Below, piece by piece: positions 33,950-42,802 of a stretch of 64,000 bases of DNA. Made by a program: the position numbers and the translations under genes. The notes beneath the pieces are model-generated. The model ran no database searches. It saw only the letters and a list, made by a program, of their open reading frames with translations, and was not told where the DNA came from. Source of the DNA: Flavobacterium sp. 245 (lineage in GTDB: Bacteria > Bacteroidota > Bacteroidia > Flavobacteriales > Flavobacteriaceae); NCBI RefSeq assembly GCF_004362055.1, contig NZ_SNXB01000007.1:237309-301308 (forward strand), written 5' to 3'. Every line of letters starts with the position of its first letter. Within the stretch, counting starts at the first letter, position 1.

Positions 33950-34069
33950 TACCCAATACCCGTTAATTATTTATTTTTTGAGATGAAAACGCTGTGAGAC
34001 CTTTTGGTTTCATGGCGTTTTTTAATTTATTGTTGTTGTATGGCAAACATTGATGCCACGGATTTTTTT

Positions 34070-34153
34070 GTCTTTGCGAGGAACGAAGCAATCACACTTT
34101 CTAAATCAACCAATTATTTATGTTAGAGTGGTTGCTTCGTTCCTCGCAATGAC
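34070..34153. repeat. Dispersed inverted repeat (gtcattgcgagg family), copy 2
   Basis: The left arm (G)TCTTTGCGAGGAACGAAGCA and right arm TGCTTCGTTCCTCGCAATGAC are near-complementary over about 24 bases, as at 12470-12554. The internal sequence differs, so the arms are the conserved part. Confidence 0.8.
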
Positions 34154-34268
34154 ATGCTTTGTGATTACACAGTCAAAAATCTACCCTCTAAAATCTAAAA
34201 TCAAAAACTTGTCCCAAATGCCCCTAAAATAGTCTTAAATATATATTTTTTCAAAAAAGAAAGATTAG

Positions 34269-34276
34269 TAAGTTTG
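34269..34276 (+). promoter_or_regulatory. TAAGTTTG -7 box of the DoxX-like gene
   Basis: TAAGTTTG fits TAnnTTTG and lies 40 bases before the ATG at 34316. It probably drives the cluster of small genes that follows. Confidence 0.5.
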
Positions 34277-34315
34277 TAATACATTAACTAATAACTATTT
34301 AAAAAAACAAACCAC

Positions 34316-34696
34316 ATGAAAAAAGCAAAAATTATTTTTTGGACAACGACAATTTTAATCTTTTTATTTGAAGGCGTAATGCCGGCGCTGACTTCGCAGA
34401 CAGAATTAGCGAAAGAAGGAATCAGACATTTAGGTTATCCTGAGTATTTTGGAAATGCATTAGTTGTTTTCAAAGTATTGGGTGTTCTAGCATTAGTGAT
34501 TCCGCAAGTTCCAAAAAATGTAAAAGAATGGGCTTATGCTGGATTTGGATTTGATTTTATCTTTGCCTCAATTAGTCATTTTGCAGTTGACGGGTTTAAT
34601 TTTCAAAGCTTTTTTCCGTTAATTATTCTACTGATTCTGGCAATTTCATATATCTACTATCATAAAATAGAACGCTACAAAAACATAGCGTTATAA
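34316..34696 (+). CDS. DoxX-like membrane protein
   Basis: A 126-residue protein with four hydrophobic helices and the pattern LFEGVMPALTSQTELAKEGIRHLGYPEYFGNALVVFKVLGVLALVIPQVPKNVKEWAYAGFGFDFIFASISHFAVDG. This matches the DoxX-like family of small quinone or redox-related membrane proteins whose precise activity is unknown. It is the first gene of a set of five small same-strand genes. Confidence 0.85.
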   Translation: MKKAKIIFWTTTILIFLFEGVMPALTSQTELAKEGIRHLGYPEYFGNALVVFKVLGVLALVIPQVPKNVKEWAYAGFGFDFIFASISHFAVDGFNFQSFFPLIILLILAISYIYYHKIERYKNIAL

Positions 34697-34708
34697 ACTT
34701 TTGAAATC

Positions 34709-34918
34709 ATGATTGAGGTTTTCAAAACAAATGTTCAGGAAGTCGAGCAATCTATTTTGATTGTTGGGAAACTTCTTGAACATTTCCCAGACAGCAAAAT
34801 CAATTTTGATTTAGAAGATTGCGATAAAATTCTGCGGATTCATGCCTCATCAATTTCAAATCGAAAAATAATAGCCCTTCTTGACTCCTATGGTTTTCAT
34901 TGCGAAGTTCTTTTATAA
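34709..34918 (+). CDS. Small HMA-like protein, unknown
   Basis: A 69-residue protein, MIEVFKTNVQEVEQSIL...DLEDCDKILRIHASSISNRKIIALLDSYGFHCEVLL. The beta-alpha-beta-beta-alpha-beta rhythm and length resemble a ferredoxin-like heavy-metal-associated domain, but the CxxC metal motif is absent. It starts 12 bases after the DoxX-like gene and is likely cotranscribed. Function unknown. Confidence 0.6.
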   Translation: MIEVFKTNVQEVEQSILIVGKLLEHFPDSKINFDLEDCDKILRIHASSISNRKIIALLDSYGFHCEVLL

Positions 34919-34996
34919 ATCATAATTTATTGATTTACAAAATAATACCTTAAAAATTTGTAATTTTAAAATCCTAATTTTTAAAATATCAAAAAA

Positions 34997-35371
34997 ATGA
35001 ATATTCCTGCTGAACACCAAACAATAATGCCCTACTTGATTTTAAGAGGCGCATCAAAATTCATAGATTTTACCAAAACCGTTTTTGGAGCAAGTGAAAC
35101 CAACACAAAATCAATCCGCGAAGACGGAACGATCATGCATGCTGAAATTACCTTAGGCGGAAGCACTATTATGATTACAGACGAAATTACGGATTGGGCA
35201 AAACAAACCTCACACTTATTTGTTTATGTTCCAAATGCCGATGAAACCTATAAAAAAGCATTAGAAAATGGTGCAACAAGTTTAATGGGATTAAGTGATC
35301 AGGATTATGGCAGAACATGCGGTGTTACGGATCCGTTTGGAAATGTCTGGTGGATCACATCTGTAATTTAA
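34997..35371 (+). CDS. VOC-family protein (PhnB/glyoxalase-like)
   Basis: A 124-residue protein with the paired beta-alpha-beta-beta-beta modules of the vicinal oxygen chelate fold: YLILRGASKFIDFTKTVFGASE at the start, MHAEITLGGSTIMITDE in the middle and DPFGNVWWITSVI at the end, the DPFGNxW signature being diagnostic for PhnB-like members. Family members range from glyoxalases to resistance proteins, so no substrate can be given. It is followed 12 bases later by a DinB-like gene. Confidence 0.85.
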   Translation: MNIPAEHQTIMPYLILRGASKFIDFTKTVFGASETNTKSIREDGTIMHAEITLGGSTIMITDEITDWAKQTSHLFVYVPNADETYKKALENGATSLMGLSDQDYGRTCGVTDPFGNVWWITSVI

Positions 35372-35383
35372 AAATCAATAATT

Positions 35384-35893
35384 ATGAAGGCAGCCGTTCA
35401 AAAAAATATTGTCGAAACATTCAAAAAACTGAATGAAGTATTTTCTTCATTTTCGGAGGAAGAATTAAACCAAATTCCTTATCAAGGAAGCTGGACCGCC
35501 GGACAAACGGCGCAGCACATTATTCTTGCATGCTCAGGTTTTCCTCAATTATTTGAAGGAAAAACACAAAAAACCATTCGGAAATATGATGATAATGTGT
35601 TGCAATTAGATGCACTTTTTCTTGACTTTACTACAAAAATGAATGCACCCGATTTTCTAATACCAGAGAAAAAACAGTACAGCAAAAATTCCTTAACTTT
35701 ATCCTTAATAAAAATAGAAGCTGAATTACTCGAGTCTGCAGAAAATTATGATTTAACCTTGACATGTCTGGATTTTAATGTTCCTGGTTTTGAAAATTTC
35801 ACCATTTTTGAATGGATTCATTTTGCTCTTGTTCATACACAGCGACATACCTATCAGCTAAATTCAATTCTAAAAACATTAACCAAAGTATAA
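35384..35893 (+). CDS. DinB-superfamily protein
   Basis: A 169-residue four-helix-bundle protein. The His residues expected to bind one metal ion are in TAGQTAQHIILACSG (about residue 46) and IHFALVHTQRHTYQLNSIL (near the C-terminus). DinB-like proteins are metal-dependent, and some are thiol-dependent transferases; most are uncharacterised. It is the fourth gene in the small-gene cluster. Confidence 0.85.
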   Translation: MKAAVQKNIVETFKKLNEVFSSFSEEELNQIPYQGSWTAGQTAQHIILACSGFPQLFEGKTQKTIRKYDDNVLQLDALFLDFTTKMNAPDFLIPEKKQYSKNSLTLSLIKIEAELLESAENYDLTLTCLDFNVPGFENFTIFEWIHFALVHTQRHTYQLNSILKTLTKV

Positions 35894-35928
35894 CTTAAAG
35901 CTTCAAAATCAACCAAAAACCTATTAAT

Positions 35929-36396
35929 ATGAAATCAAAAAGCGGAGCCATTTTTATAGCTGGATTAATTGCCGGTACATTAGACATTGTTGCAGCAATT
36001 ACCATTTATGCAGGTATTCTAAACAAAACAACCGGAATTAAAATTTTACAGTCAATAGCCAGCGGTATTTTTAAAAAAGAAGCCTATAGTGGCGGTGCTC
36101 AAATGGCACTTTACGGCCTTTTACTACACTACTTCATCGCTTTTACTTTTGCGTGGCTTTATTTTACTGTTTTTCCTTATTTTTCATTTCTGAAAAAAAA
36201 CACACTGCTTTCTGGAATTATTTACGGCGTGTTTGTCTGGATTATTATGAATTTAGTGGTTCTTCCTGTTGTGTTTCCAGTGCTTCCAGAAAAACATTTA
36301 GATTTTCCATTATTCTTATCAATTATAATTTTGATATGTTGCATCGGAATCCCAATTGCTTTTATTCATAAAAAATACCTGTCATTGCGAAGCTAA
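35929..36396 (+). CDS. Four-helix membrane protein, unknown
   Basis: A 155-residue protein with hydrophobic helices at about residues 7-29, 60-82, 94-115 and 127-147. Segments such as GLIAGTLDIVAAITIYAG and GALQMALYGLLLHY-like text recall YagU or DUF1440-type membrane proteins, but the match is only suggestive. It is 35 bases after the DinB-like gene and is followed by a bidirectional terminator. Confidence 0.65.
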   Translation: MKSKSGAIFIAGLIAGTLDIVAAITIYAGILNKTTGIKILQSIASGIFKKEAYSGGAQMALYGLLLHYFIAFTFAWLYFTVFPYFSFLKKNTLLSGIIYGVFVWIIMNLVVLPVVFPVLPEKHLDFPLFLSIIILICCIGIPIAFIHKKYLSLRS

Positions 36397-36423
36397 TTTA
36401 TAAAGGAATAAAACCTAAAAAAA

Positions 36424-36461
36424 AACGCGAAACTAATTATTTTTGATTTCGCGTTTTTTCA
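36424..36461. terminator. Bidirectional terminator
   Basis: AACGCGAAA (36424-36432) pairs with TTTCGCGTT (36447-36455) and is flanked by A and T runs. It separates the convergent small-gene cluster and the DUF1328 gene. Confidence 0.8.
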
Positions 36462-36464
36462 TTT

Positions 36465-36632
36465 TTAATGTGATATTGTTATTCGCCCTATTATTACAGT
36501 GATAATAGTTAGTATAAAAAAAATAAAGAAAAACAATTGCGAGATACTCTCAAATCCGCTATCAATTCCTCCAAAACCAAATACTCCGGCAATAACTGTC
36601 AAAAAAATGAAACTAATTGTCCAATGTGACAT
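36465..36632 (-). CDS. DUF1328 (YtjA-like) small membrane protein
   Basis: A 55-residue gene on the minus strand with start codon ATG at 36630-36632. The product MSHWTISFIFLTVIAGVFGFGGI... has two hydrophobic helices separated by FGFGGID and ends IIGR plus a short tail, the pattern of the DUF1328/YtjA family (GFGGI and terminal GR are diagnostic). Function unknown; members are often stress-induced. It is convergent with the membrane protein upstream and shares its terminator. It lies too close to the minimum length for standard gene calling. Confidence 0.75.
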   Translation of the reverse strand: MSHWTISFIFLTVIAGVFGFGGIDSGFESISQLFFFIFFILTIITVIIGRITISH

Positions 36633-36835
36633 AAGGTTTGTTTTAATTTGTAAATACTCCTTTAATACTTGATTCTATTCTTTTGCAAAAATCACTTTTT
36701 GTTTTACTTCCTAATAGCTATAAACGCCTTTTTAACAACACAATAAGCTAAAAAAAATAAAGACTGGACTTTAATTTTTATAATTCAATTTTCCTCGTTA
36801 CAAAATTCCCATTTCTAAGTGATTGAGTTATTTTT

Positions 36836-36852
36836 TTGATCGATTGGATCAA
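36836..36852. promoter_or_regulatory. Inverted repeat upstream of the GH130 gene
   Basis: TTGATC-N5-GATCAA lies 47 bases before the GH130 ATG in a region with no other strong feature. It may be an operator or chance; no second copy was found. Confidence 0.3.
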
Positions 36853-36898
36853 TTGTCGCTCTGTTTCTAAAGTAATTTTAGATGAAAATTGAAAAATT

Positions 36899-37978
36899 AT
36901 GGAAATAGCAGAAGTAAAAAGCTTAACCGCTGTGAAACATGGTGTCGTTTTAGAGAAAACAGATCGAGCATTTGAAGCACTTGGTGTTTTAAATCCAGCT
37001 ATTTATCAAGATGGCAACAATGTTCATATGTTTTATAGAGCTGCGAAAAGAGGAAATTTTTCAACTATTGGCTATTGCCGTTTTGAAGGACCAAAAACTT
37101 TAGTCGAACGACATACAGAACCTATTTTTGTTCCTGAATACATTTATGAAATTCATGGCGTAGAAGATCCTAGAATTGTAAAAATTGACAATAAATTCTA
37201 CATGACGTATGTAACTTATGATGGAATAAATGCATGCGGTGCGCTAGCAACATCAAAAGATATAACTTCTTTTAAAAAGAAGGGAATAATAACGCCAAGA
37301 TTTATCTTGAACGAATTTACAAACTTGATTCGCAAACACTTGCAAACACCAAGCATTGCTAGAATATTAGCTTTCAATACAGAAAGAAATTATCCGCTGA
37401 CAGAAACAATGAAAGAACATTTATATGTCTGGGATAAAAATGTAGTTCTTTTTCCTAAAAAAATTGATGGGAAATTCATAGCTTTACATAGATTATTTCC
37501 TTCGATTCAAATATTTTCATTTGAAAAAAAAACCGATCTGACGGTTGAATTTTGGAAAGACTACATCAAAAACTTACCAGACCATATTATTCTGGAACCT
37601 AAATATGACCACGAAACCAGTCATATTGGTCCAGGCGCCCCACCTATTGAAACTGAAGATGGCTGGCTGTTGATTTATCACGCTGCCGAAAAACGCGAAA
37701 AGGGCCTTGTTTATCATGCATGTGCCGCTTTATTGGATCTGAATGATCCTTCAAAAGTGTTGTCAAGATTGACAAAACCCATTATTACACCTTCAGAATA
37801 CTATGAAAGACATGGTTATGTAAATTATGTGGTCTTCCCTACCGGAACTGCCATTTTTGATGACCTTCTATATATTTATTACGGTGCCGCCGATGACAAA
37901 ATTGCGGTGGCTTCATTGAACCTCAACGACTTATTAACTGAATTAAAACAGAATCCCCATGAAGACGATATCCAATAA
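36899..37978 (+). CDS. GH130-family glycoside phosphorylase/glycosidase
   Basis: A 359-residue cytoplasmic protein with the five-bladed propeller signature of GH130: NPAIYQDGNNVHMFYRA near the start, HGVEDPRIVKIDNKFYMTYVTYDG, HIGPGAPPIETEDGWLLIYHAAE and a final VNYVVFPTGTAIFDDLLYIYYGAADDKI. GH130 enzymes use phosphate or water to cleave beta-mannosides such as Man-Glc or beta-1,2-mannosides. Its end overlaps the glycosyltransferase gene by 20 bases, so the two are coupled. The pair probably handles one oligosaccharide, perhaps a mannose-containing storage or envelope glycan. Confidence 0.85.
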   Translation: MEIAEVKSLTAVKHGVVLEKTDRAFEALGVLNPAIYQDGNNVHMFYRAAKRGNFSTIGYCRFEGPKTLVERHTEPIFVPEYIYEIHGVEDPRIVKIDNKFYMTYVTYDGINACGALATSKDITSFKKKGIITPRFILNEFTNLIRKHLQTPSIARILAFNTERNYPLTETMKEHLYVWDKNVVLFPKKIDGKFIALHRLFPSIQIFSFEKKTDLTVEFWKDYIKNLPDHIILEPKYDHETSHIGPGAPPIETEDGWLLIYHAAEKREKGLVYHACAALLDLNDPSKVLSRLTKPIITPSEYYERHGYVNYVVFPTGTAIFDDLLYIYYGAADDKIAVASLNLNDLLTELKQNPHEDDIQ

Positions 37979-40229
37979 ATCTAAAATAGTTTTTTTATCT
38001 ACTTTCCCGCCAACACAATGCGGCATAGCAACTTATACGCAAGATACAATTAAAGGAATCACAGATGTTTACGGTAAATCTATCAAATGCGAAATATGCG
38101 AACTTGTCGATAAACCAAAAGAAAAAACTACACAGGCATTTACTTTAAACACAAAAAACAGAGAAGATTATGCTAGGGCAGCAGAGGAAATCAATAATGA
38201 TGAGGCTGTAAAACTAGTTCATATTCAACATGAATTTGGTTTATTTTCAGGAAATTATGGAGATTATCTTTTAGACTTTTTAAATGTGATTAAAAAACCT
38301 GTGACTTTTACATTTCACAGCGTTATTCCTAACCCGAATAATGATTTAAAAACATTTGTTAAACTGTTATTGAGTTATAGTAATTCGGTTTTTGTGATGA
38401 CAAATAAATCGAAAGAAATTTTGATAAACGATTATGAAATTGACGAAAACATAATCACTTGCGTGCCACACGGAACTCACATTGTAGTTTATGAAACTCC
38501 AGCTCAAGCAAAAGAAAAATTAAATATAGCTGATCGATTAGTGCTTTCTACTTTCGGACTTTTAGGCGAAGGAAAAAACATCGAAACAGGATTGCAGTCG
38601 CTTCCAAAAATTATTGAAAAAGCGCCAAATGCATTGTATTTGATAATTGGTAAAACACATCCAAATTTAATTAAAGACGGCGTCGATGTTTACCGTGATA
38701 AGCTCGAAACAATTGTTAAGGATTTAAAGCTGGAAAACAACGTACGTTTCGTAAATGAATATTTAGATACTGATGAACTTTTAGAATATCTAAAAGCAAC
38801 TGATATTTATATGTTTACTTCTAAAGATCCAAATCAGGCAGTAAGCGGCACCTTTGCTTATGCAATGAGTTGTGCATGCCCGATTGTTGCTTCAAAGATT
38901 CCGCATACCAGAGAAGTTTTAACGCCAGATTCAGGAATATTAGTTGATATTGGAAATGTTGATCAATTTGCAGAGGCAGCAATCAAACTGATTTCTGATG
39001 AAAATTTAAGAAATGAAATGGGAATCAACTCGTTTACTAAAATGCGAGCTTCTTCGTGGGAAAATGCTGCCATCACGCACATCAATACCTATAAAAACTT
39101 AATTGAAAATCCATCTGAAATTAAATTCAGTTATCCGGAAATTCGTTTAAATCACATTAAAAAATTGACAACCGAGCTCGGTATTATTCAGTTCAGCAAA
39201 ATTTCTATTCCAGATTTAGATACAGGATATACTTTAGATGATAACGCAAGAGCATTAATTGCTTTTTGCATGCATTATAAATTGACTCAGGATAAAGATG
39301 ATTTAGCTTATATTTTAATCTATTTAGACTTTATTCAGCGTTGTCAAAAACCAAAAGGAGATTTTATCAATTATGTCGATCAGGAAAATCGCGAACATAT
39401 TGAGCAAAATGCCGAAGTTAATTTAGAGGATTCAAATGCGCGAGCAATTTGGGCATTAGGAACGGTAATTTCTCTTTCCGATATTCTTCCAGAAGCGATT
39501 ACTAAAAAAGCGACTAAATGTTTATTGAATTCATTAAAATGGGCCGAAACAATTCAGTCGCCGCGCTCTATTGGCTTTGCTACTAAAGGTTTATTTTTAT
39601 ATCATGCTACGATTCCTAATTTATATGTCGCCGCAATTATCAATAAACTGAATACAAAACTGCTGGCCAATTATGAAGATACAGCATCTGAAGAATGGCA
39701 ATGGTTTGAGAATTATTTAACTTATGGTAATGGAATTCTTCCAGAATCAATGCTTTATGCTTATTTAATTACTAATAAGCCTATTTACAAAAAAGTGGCA
39801 TTAGACTCATTAGATTTCTTGATTTCTAAAACATTTGTAAATGGCGATTTTAAAGCAATTTCAAATCAAAGCTGGCATCATAAAGATTCAGAACCAAGTC
39901 AATACGGCGAACAGCCAATTGATGTTACTTATACCATTCAAACATTATATACTTTTTATAACGCGTTTAAAACACCGCATTACAAAAAGAAAATGAAAGC
40001 AGCTTTTAACTGGTTTTTAGGCAAAAATCATTTAAATCAAATTATGTACAATCCAGTGAGCGGCGGTGGTTATGACGGACTTGAAAAAGAAAATGTGAAC
40101 TTAAATCAAGGAGCTGAATCTACTGTATGTTTTCTGACGGCACGATTATTAATGGAAAAATTAGCTTTATCGCAATCTCGAGTTATTCCGCTAATGAAAA
40201 CTCGAACTGGAATCGCAATAAACTCATAA
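37959..40229 (+). CDS. Glycosyltransferase family 4 fused to a helical C-terminal domain
   Basis: A 756-residue protein. The first ~380 residues are a GT-B glycosyltransferase of family 4: FLSTFPPTQCGIATYTQDTIKG, HIQHEFGLFSGNYGDYLLDFL, STFGLLGEGKNIETGL and the nucleotide-sugar site QAVSGTFAYAMSCACPIVASKIPHTREVL. Residues ~395-750 are all-helical (LDTGYTLDDNARALIAFCMHYKL ... EDSNARAIWALGTVISLS ... EPSQYGEQPIDVTYTIQTLYTFYNAF), resembling an (alpha/alpha)6 barrel of glycosidase type. Such a fusion could combine transfer and recognition or trimming of the same glycan. It partners the overlapping GH130. Confidence 0.8.
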   Translation: MKTISNKSKIVFLSTFPPTQCGIATYTQDTIKGITDVYGKSIKCEICELVDKPKEKTTQAFTLNTKNREDYARAAEEINNDEAVKLVHIQHEFGLFSGNYGDYLLDFLNVIKKPVTFTFHSVIPNPNNDLKTFVKLLLSYSNSVFVMTNKSKEILINDYEIDENIITCVPHGTHIVVYETPAQAKEKLNIADRLVLSTFGLLGEGKNIETGLQSLPKIIEKAPNALYLIIGKTHPNLIKDGVDVYRDKLETIVKDLKLENNVRFVNEYLDTDELLEYLKATDIYMFTSKDPNQAVSGTFAYAMSCACPIVASKIPHTREVLTPDSGILVDIGNVDQFAEAAIKLISDENLRNEMGINSFTKMRASSWENAAITHINTYKNLIENPSEIKFSYPEIRLNHIKKLTTELGIIQFSKISIPDLDTGYTLDDNARALIAFCMHYKLTQDKDDLAYILIYLDFIQRCQKPKGDFINYVDQENREHIEQNAEVNLEDSNARAIWALGTVISLSDILPEAITKKATKCLLNSLKWAETIQSPRSIGFATKGLFLYHATIPNLYVAAIINKLNTKLLANYEDTASEEWQWFENYLTYGNGILPESMLYAYLITNKPIYKKVALDSLDFLISKTFVNGDFKAISNQSWHHKDSEPSQYGEQPIDVTYTIQTLYTFYNAFKTPHYKKKMKAAFNWFLGKNHLNQIMYNPVSGGGYDGLEKENVNLNQGAESTVCFLTARLLMEKLALSQSRVIPLMKTRTGIAINS

Positions 40230-40270
40230 TACAACGGCAAAGCTGACCAAAATTCTTTTTAAACCCTTAA

Positions 40271-40302
40271 AATCCCTTTCTAAATGAAAGGGATTTTTTG
40301 TT
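40271..40302 (+). terminator. Terminator of the GH130-GT operon
   Basis: AATCCCTTTC pairs with GAAAGGGATT around TAAAT and is followed by a T-tract, 42 bases after the stop codon. Confidence 0.9.
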
Positions 40303-40490
40303 TCAAAGCGTTGCAAAACGTCACTCCATTAGAATTATTGTATTCAAATGTAAATTATATAAGCTTGTATAAAAGTTGTGTAAAAGATTTTAACAAGTAT
40401 TACGGTAACTTTCATCTATAATTACAAAAGGCATATAAAACTGTTAAAAAATTGATTTACAATATGTTTTAACTCTAAAACAACATTATT

Positions 40491-41249
40491 TTGATCCTCA
40501 GCTTAAAAAATACATTCGCACAAATTGGAAATGCAACAATGTTTGCATCGCGGTTTTTTAAGGAACTTTTAATCCCTCCATACGAGGCAAAAGAGTTCTT
40601 AAAACAATGTTATATTATTGGTTATAAATCACTGCCTTTAGTTGCTATTACCGGTTTTATTATGGGATTGGTATTAACAATTCAGTCAAGACCTACTTTA
40701 GTGACATTTGGAGCCGAAAGCTGGCTTCCTGGAATGGTGGCACTCTCGCTGATTCGTGAAATTGCGCCTGTAATAACTGCTTTAATCTGTGCGGGGAAAA
40801 TTTCATCTGGAATTGGTGCCGAATTAGGTTCAATGAAAGTTACAGAACAAATCGATGCTATGGAAGTTTCAGCCATCAACCCTTATAATTATTTGGTAGT
40901 AACCCGAATTGCAGCTTGTACGCTGATGGTTCCCATATTAGTGATTTTTGCAGATGCTGTTGGCCTTATAGGCGGATACGCCGGAATAAACATTCACGGT
41001 GATGTTAATTTCTACCGCTATCTCACTCAGATTGTTCAGTCATTAGAATTTTCAGATTTGATTCCGGCAACGATAAAAACTTTTTTCTTTGGTTTTTTCA
41101 TCGGTATGATTGGATGCTTTAAAGGATTTAACGCTGCAAATGGAACAGAAAGTGTAGGACGTGCTGCAAACTCGGCAGTGGTTACAGCTTCTTTAAGCAT
41201 CTTTATTATTGACATGATCGCAGTACAAATAACTGATTTAATTTACTAA
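40491..41249 (+). CDS. mlaE: MlaE-family ABC transporter permease
   Basis: A 252-residue inner-membrane permease. It has the MlaE pattern: FLKQCYIIGYKSLPLVAITGFIMGLVLTIQS, SLIREIAPVITALICAGKISSGIGAELGSMKVTEQIDAMEVSAINPYNYLVVTRI, GMIGCFKGFNAANGTESVGRAANSAVVTASL. The start is uncertain: a TTG at 40491 gives the expected N-terminus, and the next in-frame ATG is at 40539. MlaE, with MlaF and an MCE protein, moves phospholipids between the membranes. The MlaF gene starts two bases after its stop. Confidence 0.9.
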   Translation: MILSLKNTFAQIGNATMFASRFFKELLIPPYEAKEFLKQCYIIGYKSLPLVAITGFIMGLVLTIQSRPTLVTFGAESWLPGMVALSLIREIAPVITALICAGKISSGIGAELGSMKVTEQIDAMEVSAINPYNYLVVTRIAACTLMVPILVIFADAVGLIGGYAGINIHGDVNFYRYLTQIVQSLEFSDLIPATIKTFFFGFFIGMIGCFKGFNAANGTESVGRAANSAVVTASLSIFIIDMIAVQITDLIY

Positions 41250-41250
41250 G

Positions 41251-42030
41251 ATGATTAAAGAAGAAAAAAATATCAAGCAAAAATCAAAAGATAAAAAACA
41301 GACTCCAATCATTGAGATTAAGGATCTGCATAAAACTTTCGGTAAAGACAATAAAGTGCTGCAAGGCGTTAATCTTACCGTAAATAAAGGTGAAGATCTA
41401 GTGATTTTAGGCCGTTCCGGTTCTGGAAAATCAGTAACCATAAAATGTATTGTGGGTTTAATTCAACCTGATCAAGGGGAAATAAAGGTTTTTGATGAAA
41501 ATTTACTGGATCTTTCAAAAGAAGAATTAAATAAAATGCGGGTGCGAATTGGCTTTTTATTTCAAAGTGGCGCACTTTACGATTCAATGTCGGTTAGAGA
41601 AAATCTGGCTTTTACATTACGGGCACACAAAAGAGATTTAAGCGAAGATGAAGTTGAAAATGAAGTTATCGAAGCTCTTGACAGTGTAGGTCTTGGCGAT
41701 GCTATTGATAAAATGCCTGCCGAATTATCTGGCGGAATGAAAAAAAGAATTGGTCTAGCAAGGACACTGATTCTAAAACCCGAAATCATTTTATACGACG
41801 AACCCACAACAGGATTAGATACGATTACCTCTCGAGAAATAAGTGAACTGATTCTGGATATCAAACACAAACAAAAAACCTCATCAATAATCATTACGCA
41901 CGATATGGCCTGCGCCAAAATGACTGCCGACCGAATTATGGTTTTAAAAGATGGAGTAATCCACGCCGAAGGAACTTATGAAGAACTTGAAAAAGATGAA
42001 GACGAATGGGTTCGCTCATTTTTTGAATAA
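41251..42030 (+). CDS. mlaF: MlaF-family ABC transporter ATPase
   Basis: A 259-residue ABC ATPase. Walker A is GRSGSGKS (near residue 54), the signature motif is LSGGMKKRIGLART, Walker B is IILYDEPTTGLD and the H-loop is IIITHDM. A Lys-rich N-terminal extension of ~20 residues precedes the domain. It follows the MlaE permease immediately and precedes an MCE gene, so it powers a phospholipid transporter. Confidence 0.93.
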   Translation: MIKEEKNIKQKSKDKKQTPIIEIKDLHKTFGKDNKVLQGVNLTVNKGEDLVILGRSGSGKSVTIKCIVGLIQPDQGEIKVFDENLLDLSKEELNKMRVRIGFLFQSGALYDSMSVRENLAFTLRAHKRDLSEDEVENEVIEALDSVGLGDAIDKMPAELSGGMKKRIGLARTLILKPEIILYDEPTTGLDTITSREISELILDIKHKQKTSSIIITHDMACAKMTADRIMVLKDGVIHAEGTYEELEKDEDEWVRSFFE

Positions 42031-42052
42031 AGCAAAATAAAATGTAGAAATC

Positions 42053-42802
42053 ATGGAAAAGGAATCTGGATATACTTGGAAATTAGGAATGTTTGTATCA
42101 GTTGGTCTGCTGCTTTTTATTATGGCCATTTATTTTATCGGAAAACAAAAAAATCTGTTTGGCTCTACTTTTCACATCAGTTCAAAATTTAAAACTGTTA
42201 GTGGTTTAGAAGTTGGGAACAATGTCCGTTTTTCTGGTATTAATATTGGGACTGTTGAAGAAATCAGAATTATAAACGATTCTTCTGTAGTAGTTTCAAT
42301 GGTCATTAAAGAAGAAGTTCGAAAATTTATAAAAACCGATGCCCGCGCAGGAATTGGTTCTGACGGATTAATGGGCGACAAAGTGCTGACTATTTCTCCC
42401 GGCGTTAAATCAACAAAAATTATTGAAGACAACGGTGCAATCGCTTCTATTGACGGAATTGAAATGAATGATATCATGAAAAGCGTCAAAAAAAGTGTTG
42501 ACAACGTTGGTGTAATTTCTGAAGAACTGGCCATTTTTAGCCACAGTATGAACAACGGAAATGGCGCTTTAGCAAGATTAGTCCGCGATGATAAAATGGC
42601 AAACAGTGTTACAAACACGCTTTCTAACTTAGAAAGTGGCACAAAAGGTTTCAGCGAAAATATGGAAGCTGCAAAAAGCAATTTCCTCTTTAAAGGCTAC
42701 TTCAAGAAAAAAGAGAAAGAAAAAGCAAAAAAAGAAGAAGAAATAAAAGAAAAAAAAGAAGAACAGCAGGAAAAAGCAGCTAAAGAAGAAAAGGAAAAAT
42801 AG
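42053..42802 (+). CDS. MCE-domain (MlaD-like) protein with interrupted charged tail
   Basis: A 249-residue protein with one N-terminal membrane helix (residues ~8-28) and a single MCE domain (~38-118: FHISSKFKTVSGLEVGNNVRFSGINIGTVEEIRI...IGSDGLMGDKVLTISPG). The C-terminal ~45 residues are a Lys/Glu-rich coil. A TAG at 42800 ends the protein inside this tail, yet the same frame continues for 30 further codons of the same composition to a TAA at 42893-42895. The 15-nt unit holding the TAG (42788-42802) is repeated at 42803-42817 with CAG in place of TAG, so the stop probably arose by one C-to-T change. Confidence 0.88.
   Translation: MEKESGYTWKLGMFVSVGLLLFIMAIYFIGKQKNLFGSTFHISSKFKTVSGLEVGNNVRFSGINIGTVEEIRIINDSSVVVSMVIKEEVRKFIKTDARAGIGSDGLMGDKVLTISPGVKSTKIIEDNGAIASIDGIEMNDIMKSVKKSVDNVGVISEELAIFSHSMNNGNGALARLVRDDKMANSVTNTLSNLESGTKGFSENMEAAKSNFLFKGYFKKKEKEKAKKEEEIKEKKEEQQEKAAKEEKEK

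Larger units (their letters stand above)
33950..34315. other. Intergenic region with repeat and promoter
   Basis: The 366 bp between the channel gene and the DoxX-like gene hold a weak hairpin (aaacgctgtga...tcatggcgttttttaa) near 33985-34023, the gtcattgcgagg-type repeat (34070-34153) and a TAnnTTTG promoter box. No gene is seen. Confidence 0.65.

Noticed and set aside
34050..34232. 60-residue plus-strand frame
   Set aside because: It lies across the dispersed gtcattgcgagg repeat, and its codons are those of the repeat.
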